Assembly: GCA_039923455.1 (NCBI GenBank)
Contig: JBDTCS010000277.1
Span: 1 to 11,458, forward strand
Length of the DNA stretch: 11,458 bases
Direction: 5' to 3'
Source: JBDTCS01 sp039923455
GTDB taxonomy: Bacteria; Bacteroidota; Ignavibacteria; Palsa-1295
Shown here: one piece after another, positions 6,195-11,458 of the stretch
Numbering within the stretch: the first letter of the stretch is position 1
Layout of the letters: each line of letters begins with the position of its first letter
Notes under the pieces: model-generated
Told to the model about the DNA's origin: nothing
What the model saw: only the letters and a program-made list of their open reading frames with translations
Databases searched by the model: none
Made by a program: the position numbers and the translations under genes

Positions 6195-9100
6195 ATGCGT
6201 ATGCGCGGATTTGCAAATAACTTTCTCCTGCTCCTCACTTTCTTACTCCTGCTTGCGAAGCCGAGTGGAGCTTCTGCAACGTGGAATCAGGTAGCGCAAT
6301 TTACCAATCGTGTTTCGGCAGTATTCTTTTTAGATCGTGATAATGGGTTTGTCGGATTCTACGGTTCGACCTCGAGTGCGAATCTGCAAAGGACGAACGA
6401 TGGCGGTGTTACTTGGACCGTATGTAACACTCCCGCTTATCTCGCGTCCGGCAACGTATGGATCAGCGATATTTGGTTTTACAATCGGCTGGAAGGTTGG
6501 GCAACATTTTTTTATTCGAGCACCGGAAGTAATCTTTGGCACACGGTCGACGGTGGGCTGAACTGGTCGAACGCGGGCTTCTCCGGTAATCCGTGCGCGG
6601 TGCGACAGACCACACACGCAGTCGTCGTAACACAATGGGGAGGCGTGCCCGGTATCAATGCGTCGGTGAATAACGGAGCAACATTTACGCGTAACGTTGG
6701 CCCAACAACCGATGGTCTTGATTTTGTCGATGATCTTCGCGGCGCGACTGCCGGATTTGGAAGCAAGTTCTATTACACATCCGATGGTGGCCTTAGTTGG
6801 AATCTCTCGCAGACAAATTTTACCTCCGAGTCTTGGGGAATCTACGGCACCAAAAATACTCCGAACTTCCTCGCAGCACCGGAAGATGCAGCAGCGACGA
6901 GCACGGGTTCGCAAGTTTATACATCAACCGATTACGGCGTTAACTGGCTCAACATCACGACGCTTCCATTCAAGACGAACGGAGATGTCAAAGGCGCAGG
7001 TTCTACGATCTATGTGCAAAACGCTGGTACACTCGGCGGCACTACCGGACTTTTTCGCACAACCGATAATGGTCAGACGTGGGTCAGTGTCGGTGGTCCG
7101 AACAATTATTATGATGGCAGATTTGCAGTCGTCGACTGCGGCAATGTGTTGTACGCTGCGGATTATACCGGCGGGCTCTTTAAGTCGATAGATGCTGGCG
7201 ATGGACACGTATTCGGAAATTGTCCGGTCGTCACGGCATTCACGAATCTCGATTCACTTCGGCAGATGACTTCGAACATTTGCGATTCACTGAAGCATGA
7301 GTTTTACCTGCATAATATTTTCGGGACCGATACCGTCGCATTGCTCGATCTTCGCATTTGGGACACGCTACGCAAACCTGCAAAATCCGGTGCGATACAT
7401 TTTGATTCGATCCCGCATCTCTACCATTTATTGTTGCCGCATGACTCCATGGGATTCAGCATGGGTTGGATTCCGAGATTGCTCAGCGATACTTCGGTTA
7501 CTGATTCCACGAAGCTTCGTGTAATCTATTACATACCTCGAATCGGAAAGTTTGATACGATCTATCTATCGCTTCAACTCATCGGATTATCGGTGCGACC
7601 AAACTTCTTCCTTAGTTCGACCGGTATGAAACTCGATTCTATACCCACCTGCATCACGCGGGATACTACGCTCGACGTTTGGAATACCGGTTGTGATACG
7701 ATTACAATCACAAGCGCATTTCTGCAAGTGCATAAAGATTGGACGCTGACGGATAGTCTCGGTAAACCAATCACGCTTCCGATGCGTGTGCTGACCGGAC
7801 GCTATGCACGATTCGGATTGCACTTCACACCACATGGATTTGGATCCTCGATTGATACCGTTCGATTGCGCTTGCATCAAGTCGGACGCGACACTGCGGC
7901 TGCCGTTGGTTTGCGAGGCTCGGCGAGATATAGCTATCCAATTGCGAGTGTGCCTGCGATGCAATTTGATTCGACAGCGACATGCATCTCGATTGATAGC
8001 TCGGTGGTGTTTAGAAATGCGGGATGCGATACGCTTTTTCTAACGCAAGCCGATCTTCTCTCGCTCGATTGGTCGCTCTTTGATAAGAACGGACAGCCGC
8101 TGAAATTTCCGATTCCGATTGCACCCAACGATAGCAACAGACTGAGTGTACACTTCGCGCCGCATAATATTGGAGGTACATCAGGACGGATCGTGATGCA
8201 TTTCCGCTATCTCGGATTTGATAGCACGCGAATCGTTACGCTCACAGGCGCGGGCAAGGCAACCGGTACGCTTGAGGCGCAAGCGAGTCTTGATCTCGGT
8301 TCAGTCTCGACATGCACACAAATCGATACGACGATCACGTTTCGGAATTCTACCTGCGGAAAATTATTGCTCGACAGTGTCTCGCTCGGTACGCCGTTCC
8401 AATTACTCGATACGTTGCAACTTCCGACGTGGCTCGATGCCGGAAAATCCTTAACGCTGCATATTCGGTACGCTCCACACAAACAGGAAACCGTATCAAG
8501 CGACATGATTCTCAAAGAGGTTGAGAATGGCCTTATCACATATCGTCAAGTGCAAATCTTTGCGAAGGGTGTTGCGGGCTCGTCGAGTTTTCGTGTGGTG
8601 CCGAAGCTCGATTCGTTAGTGTTTGCACCACGTACGGAATGTGGTTCGACCGATAGTCTCGTGTATCTGATATGGAATCAAGGCTGCGATACGTTGCGCG
8701 TGCAACAGATCGCTCTGCAAGGTTCGCTCGCACCTTCGATCGCGATCAATTGCAACAAGAGTTTACCGCGCGCACTTGCGAGTGGTGATTCGCTGCGTAT
8801 CGTTGTTGCAATCACGCAGCTGGTACCAGGAAATTATCGTGGTGAGTTGCATGTGCAGTATCGGCTCGCTGACGGAAGTCTTGTTGACACGACCTATCCG
8901 GTGAGTGCATCGATTGCAAAAGGCACACGGACACTCGATCTGGATACGACGAACATCGACTTTGGTACGGTCCTGCCGTGCATAACGCTCGACACCACGA
9001 TCATCATTTCGAATCGTGGATGCCTTGCGATGCAGGTGTTCACCCGCACGCTGACGGGGAATGGATTCACGTTGCAAAAGAAACTCGCCGATCCGATCAC

Positions 9101-10022
9101 CTTGCAGCCGGGCGAGAGCGACACGATGCATCTGCTTTATGATGGCACAGGCTCCGGTGCAGTCCATGCGGTGCTAAATGTGACGACCGATGCGGATGTC
9201 ACGGCCTCCAGAAAATTTGCGTTCTCGCTTGTTGCTGTGCCGTCGGACTCGGTGCGAATGGTTGTCAGGCTATCAATGAATCGAGCAAAAGCAGGAGACA
9301 TCGTTGATCTCTTTGTTAGCCCCGATCGCTTGGTGAAAAATCGAGGGTTACATTCTGTTCGTGGTGTGCTCGAATATTTCGGAGATGCGTTGCATTTTGT
9401 CAGCGCATCCGGAATGGCCGGAACAACATTTATAAATTCCGCGCCGCAATATTATGGTACGACTGCGCACATGGATTTTGTTATCTCGAATCCTGCCGAT
9501 CTTGTACTCGATCCGAGTGTGCCGCTAATGACCGCGCATTTCGAAGTGATGATCTCTGACTCCGAACGCGTACGCATGACCCTCGACTCACTCCGAACGA
9601 ACGATCAGGATCCGAACTATGGCTCTTGCGTTTTGCGCGCACTGCCCGATACAAGTAGCCCGTCGCTGGATATGATTCTGTTGTGTGGCGACTCTGTGAT
9701 TATTCGTAAACTTCGTGGTGAGCCACTGCTTTCGGCGGAGCCGATTCATCCGAATCCCGTAACGAGTGCAACCGCATTTCAGACCGGGCTTTCATTTATT
9801 GCGCGTGAGAATGGCGAAGCAGAGATCGTCGTCGAAGATATGCTTGGTCGGACGATCTCGAGCGATCACGTTAGGCTCACAGCATCTAAGAAGATCGACT
9901 ATCGATTCAATGGAGCAGCGCTCAGCGCGGGTACCTATTTCTATCGCATCCATTTTACTTCGACAGAGCCGACCGCGAATAGCTCTGAGAATGTCCGTGG
10001 ATCGCTATTGATCATCAAGTAA
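6195..10022 (+). CDS. T9SS cargo protein: Asp-box propeller, HYDIN-like Ig repeats, cohesin-like region, type A sorting domain
   Basis: 1275 residues from ATG 6195, an exported, probably cell-surface or released adhesive/structural protein. Residues 1-28 form a signal peptide (basic MRMRGFANNF, then leucine-rich), which decides this start; a frame extension to TTG 6054 would bury it 47 residues in. Residues 30-340 are a beta-propeller of the BNR/Ycf48 type with Asp-boxes NDGGVTW (68), VDGGLNW (118), SDGGLSW (196), TDYGVNW (245) and TDNGQTW (290). Residues 340-1015 are six choice-of-anchor-D-like Ig repeats; five carry a Cys pair (486/500, 597/611, 707/721, 816/831, 929/943) and the first keeps only C363. 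Residues 1018-1150 resemble a cohesin-like fold. Residues 1180-1275 match the T9SS type A sorting domain: HPNP (1185), DMLGR (1215), LSAGTYFYRI (1243) and terminal LLIIK. Sorting signal is strong; ligand unknown. Confidence 0.9.
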   Translation: MRMRGFANNFLLLLTFLLLLAKPSGASATWNQVAQFTNRVSAVFFLDRDNGFVGFYGSTSSANLQRTNDGGVTWTVCNTPAYLASGNVWISDIWFYNRLEGWATFFYSSTGSNLWHTVDGGLNWSNAGFSGNPCAVRQTTHAVVVTQWGGVPGINASVNNGATFTRNVGPTTDGLDFVDDLRGATAGFGSKFYYTSDGGLSWNLSQTNFTSESWGIYGTKNTPNFLAAPEDAAATSTGSQVYTSTDYGVNWLNITTLPFKTNGDVKGAGSTIYVQNAGTLGGTTGLFRTTDNGQTWVSVGGPNNYYDGRFAVVDCGNVLYAADYTGGLFKSIDAGDGHVFGNCPVVTAFTNLDSLRQMTSNICDSLKHEFYLHNIFGTDTVALLDLRIWDTLRKPAKSGAIHFDSIPHLYHLLLPHDSMGFSMGWIPRLLSDTSVTDSTKLRVIYYIPRIGKFDTIYLSLQLIGLSVRPNFFLSSTGMKLDSIPTCITRDTTLDVWNTGCDTITITSAFLQVHKDWTLTDSLGKPITLPMRVLTGRYARFGLHFTPHGFGSSIDTVRLRLHQVGRDTAAAVGLRGSARYSYPIASVPAMQFDSTATCISIDSSVVFRNAGCDTLFLTQADLLSLDWSLFDKNGQPLKFPIPIAPNDSNRLSVHFAPHNIGGTSGRIVMHFRYLGFDSTRIVTLTGAGKATGTLEAQASLDLGSVSTCTQIDTTITFRNSTCGKLLLDSVSLGTPFQLLDTLQLPTWLDAGKSLTLHIRYAPHKQETVSSDMILKEVENGLITYRQVQIFAKGVAGSSSFRVVPKLDSLVFAPRTECGSTDSLVYLIWNQGCDTLRVQQIALQGSLAPSIAINCNKSLPRALASGDSLRIVVAITQLVPGNYRGELHVQYRLADGSLVDTTYPVSASIAKGTRTLDLDTTNIDFGTVLPCITLDTTIIISNRGCLAMQVFTRTLTGNGFTLQKKLADPITLQPGESDTMHLLYDGTGSGAVHAVLNVTTDADVTASRKFAFSLVAVPSDSVRMVVRLSMNRAKAGDIVDLFVSPDRLVKNRGLHSVRGVLEYFGDALHFVSASGMAGTTFINSAPQYYGTTAHMDFVISNPADLVLDPSVPLMTAHFEVMISDSERVRMTLDSLRTNDQDPNYGSCVLRALPDTSSPSLDMILLCGDSVIIRKLRGEPLLSAEPIHPNPVTSATAFQTGLSFIARENGEAEIVVEDMLGRTISSDHVRLTASKKIDYRFNGAALSAGTYFYRIHFTSTEPTANSSENVRGSLLIIK
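7602..9239 (+). repeat. Five Cys-paired Ig-like repeats in the T9SS cargo protein
   Basis: Five coding repeats with a period of about 110 residues. Each has the core C-x(3-5)-D-T/S-...-N-x-G/T-C with 14 (once 15) residues from first to second Cys: examples CITRDTTLDVWNTGC and CITLDTTIIISNRGC. The two Cys fall on neighbouring strands of the predicted Ig fold and could form one disulfide per domain. This spacing matches the HYDIN/choice-of-anchor-D group seen in FCB bacteria. An upstream copy at residues 363-380 keeps the first Cys and the Asn but has Gly in place of the second Cys. Confidence 0.85.
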
Positions 10023-10161
10023 GGCCCCGTCCTGATCGAGGAGTACTCTCAAGGCAACGTCATCAATCGAACCACGCTGGTTGTGCAGTGAGTTAGTTTT
10101 GATTCTATCGGCATAGTATTTAGGATATTCCCGTACTATTCTCAATCTCACAAATCACTCA

Positions 10162-10196
10162 TTTGTATCTCCCATTTTTGGGTGCTTCTATCTTTG
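10162..10196 (+). promoter_or_regulatory. Possible Bacteroidota-type promoter (TTTG ... TATCTTTG)
   Basis: TATCTTTG at 10189-10196 matches the Bacteroidota -7 element TAnnTTTG exactly, with TTTG at 10162-10165 as a possible -33 element. The spacer is 23 nt, longer than the usual 19-21. Transcription would start near 10203 and give a leader of about 46 nt for the gene at 10249. The spacing and the unknown host lineage keep this tentative. Confidence 0.35.
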
Positions 10197-10248
10197 TTCA
10201 GGAAGGAATTTTATCTTCAACGTTCATTACCCTTTTTCATAGATCGTC

Positions 10249-10764
10249 ATGGATAATTGCTGTGCCGCTACGTCATCTGCCCAGAGCTGGATTGACTGGA
10301 TTCATGCTAGTCCCGCTACACCGTTAAGCCTCATCGTAAACGCCCAGTTGGGTGCGACTGTCGGGGCCTTCGTCAATAGCACAAATTACAACACCGGTAC
10401 ACTTGCGACCAACGCCGTCGTAATCCAATCCGGCCAAACCCCGCAAGTCACTGCGCTCCAGTCGGATAATCTCGGCATGGTTGCAGATGCGGCTCAGTGG
10501 AATTTTCAACACTTAACAGCGAATACAGCTGCGACTCTTCCTGCTCCGTTATTGAAGGTTCTTTTTATGAGAGCCGGAAGTCAATGGGCCAACACGATTC
10601 CATTCAACCTCGGTGGAAGTACATTCACAAACGTTCAACTTGGATTCCGCGATAATGCTGCAACGCGTGGTGATGCGCAGGCTACCTATCCCGTCATTCA
10701 GTGGACTGGGAGCTTCACCGGGAATACACCGATGCTGATTACGTTCACAACAGGTGGGTTATAG
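10249..10764 (+). CDS. QSWIDW-motif protein A, unknown function
   Basis: 171 residues; I do not recognise the family. An in-frame TAG nine bases before the ATG fixes ATG 10249 as the first possible ATG start. There is no signal peptide and no membrane helix. The N-terminus (MDNCC) has two adjacent Cys, then QSWIDW (12-17), SPA (21-23), P25 and NA (31-32), a block shared with the next gene: 15 of 34 positions are identical over residues 12-45. The rest is rich in Thr, Ala, Asn and Gly, with a second possibly shared segment PAPLLKVLFMR (98-108), and looks beta-rich. A purine-rich AGGAAGGAA lies about 40 nt upstream, too far for a ribosome site. It could be a structural or surface protein exported by another route, or a cytoplasmic assembly component; neither can be shown here. 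Confidence 0.72.
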   Translation: MDNCCAATSSAQSWIDWIHASPATPLSLIVNAQLGATVGAFVNSTNYNTGTLATNAVVIQSGQTPQVTALQSDNLGMVADAAQWNFQHLTANTAATLPAPLLKVLFMRAGSQWANTIPFNLGGSTFTNVQLGFRDNAATRGDAQATYPVIQWTGSFTGNTPMLITFTTGGL

Positions 10765-10892
10765 CCTGATGCTTCGTTGTGATACGGGTTCTGCGGTGCA
10801 GTACAGCGAATGGGAAGTGGTACTCGTCCCCTAATCTGGTTGTAACTTGTTCGATACTTGTGCGCCGCGCAGAAGACTGCTTTAAAGCGACT

Positions 10893-11458
10893 ATGGGATG
10901 TACGGAAGGCCCGATTCAGAGTTGGATCGATTGGCAGGACTCGAGTCCTGCTGATCCGAGAGAGCTATTTGCAAATGCAATGGTGCTCGGAGTGCAGGGT
11001 GTATATACTGATAGCTCGACCTTCGCCACACCGCCGGTTCCTTCGACACTGCTTAAGGTGGTCGGCGCTCGTGTTATAGATAGCATAGGCCCGACGAGTC
11101 GTGCGATTTTGACGAATCCCATTACCACGCAAGTAGTCGGTGTGCTCGATCACCCCGACCGGATCGAGATCGACTTCAACGTGTCCCCGGATCCTCTGAG
11201 TATTACCACTTTCGCAAGCATTCTGGTTACGGGATTGACTACCGGGCCGGTTGGTGGCGGAGTCGCAGTCGTGGTCGGTGGCGGCAAAACAGCTCGGCTA
11301 ACGTTCCCTGCTGCCTTAGCTGCTGGCGACACGTACATTGTCAACATCAATGGTACGACAGCCCCGGCAGTCACCTTTGGCGGTATCGCTCTTGATGGAG
11401 AGGCACTCGCTTTGCCTTCGGGTAATGGGGTAGCTGGTGGAGACTTTTGTTTTGGAGT
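10893..11458 (+). CDS. QSWIDW-motif protein B with SbsA-like Ig region (3' partial)
   Basis: Open frame from ATG 10893 to the window end, 188 complete codons with no stop. Residues 9-42 repeat the N-terminal block of the upstream gene (QSWIDW at 9-14, SPA at 18-20, NA at 28-29), and most codon differences inside the identical stretch are synonymous, which supports this frame as coding. PSTLLKVVGAR (50-60) parallels PAPLLKVLFMR in protein A. Residues about 80-170 resemble a bacterial Ig-like domain of the SbsA (Big_5) type: RIEIDFNVSPDPLSI, then a Gly-rich hairpin, ARLTFPAALAAGDTYIVNI. Next comes LDGE ... PSGNG ... GGDF (167-185), a pattern I associate with the region after such domains. No signal peptide is visible even if the in-frame GTG at 10860 is used. 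The start is supported by alignment with protein A, not by a Shine-Dalgarno. The C-terminus, which would show any sorting or anchor signal, is outside the window. Confidence 0.75.
   Translation, partial: MGCTEGPIQSWIDWQDSSPADPRELFANAMVLGVQGVYTDSSTFATPPVPSTLLKVVGARVIDSIGPTSRAILTNPITTQVVGVLDHPDRIEIDFNVSPDPLSITTFASILVTGLTTGPVGGGVAVVVGGGKTARLTFPAALAAGDTYIVNINGTTAPAVTFGGIALDGEALALPSGNGVAGGDFCFG

Noticed and set aside
6330..6914. Minus-strand 194-codon frame opposite the propeller region
   Set aside because: Arg/Cys-rich antisense shadow of the Asp-box repeats, with no motif of its own.
10858..11079. Plus-strand 73-codon frame overlapping protein B
   Set aside because: The frame beginning at ATG 10893 is conserved with the upstream gene through mostly synonymous changes, so this one is a shadow.

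Overview
The window looks like bacterial chromosome from the FCB group (Bacteroidota, Chlorobi, Ignavibacteria or Kapabacteria-like lineages). Three things point there. The long gene in the second half ends in a recognisable type IX secretion (T9SS) type A sorting domain. It also carries choice-of-anchor-D / HYDIN-like Ig repeats, which are common in these lineages. Most start codons have no visible Shine-Dalgarno sequence. A Kapabacteria or Ignavibacteria origin is my inference and was not tested by any search. There are no tRNA, rRNA, CRISPR, transposase or integrase genes, so the region reads as ordinary chromosome with surface-protein genes.

Layout. (1) 1-1971, plus strand: a membrane glycosyltransferase-like (GT-C type) protein with a C-terminal TPR region, open at the window's 5' edge. 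(2) 1988-3487, minus strand: a purine nucleoside phosphorylase of the PNP/MTAP family, followed 3 nt later by a small protein with an N-terminal PH-like region and three membrane helices, so probably one operon. (3) 3561-3706: a strong minus-strand terminator and an unusual 15-bp triple tandem repeat that includes the stop codon of the next gene. (4) 3692-5191, minus strand: a lipoprotein built of five carboxypeptidase-regulatory-like beta domains, four of which share a four-cysteine pattern. (5) 5433-5765, minus strand: a YbjQ/UPF0145 protein. (6) 6195-10022, plus strand: a 1275-residue T9SS cargo protein with signal peptide, Asp-box beta-propeller, six Ig-like repeats (five with a Cys pair), a cohesin-like region and a sorting domain. 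(7) 10249-11458, plus strand: two tandem genes of unknown function that share an N-terminal block around QSWIDW; the second continues past the window and contains a bacterial Ig-like (SbsA-like) region.

The genes do not form one obvious pathway. The common thread from 3.7 kb to the end is envelope or exported beta-domain protein, with cysteines repeated at fixed spacing in two unrelated architectures. The least explained part is the QSWIDW gene pair at the right edge. It has a shared N-terminal block, no signal peptide, and divergence mostly at synonymous sites within the conserved motif. It may be the start of a larger family array outside the window.
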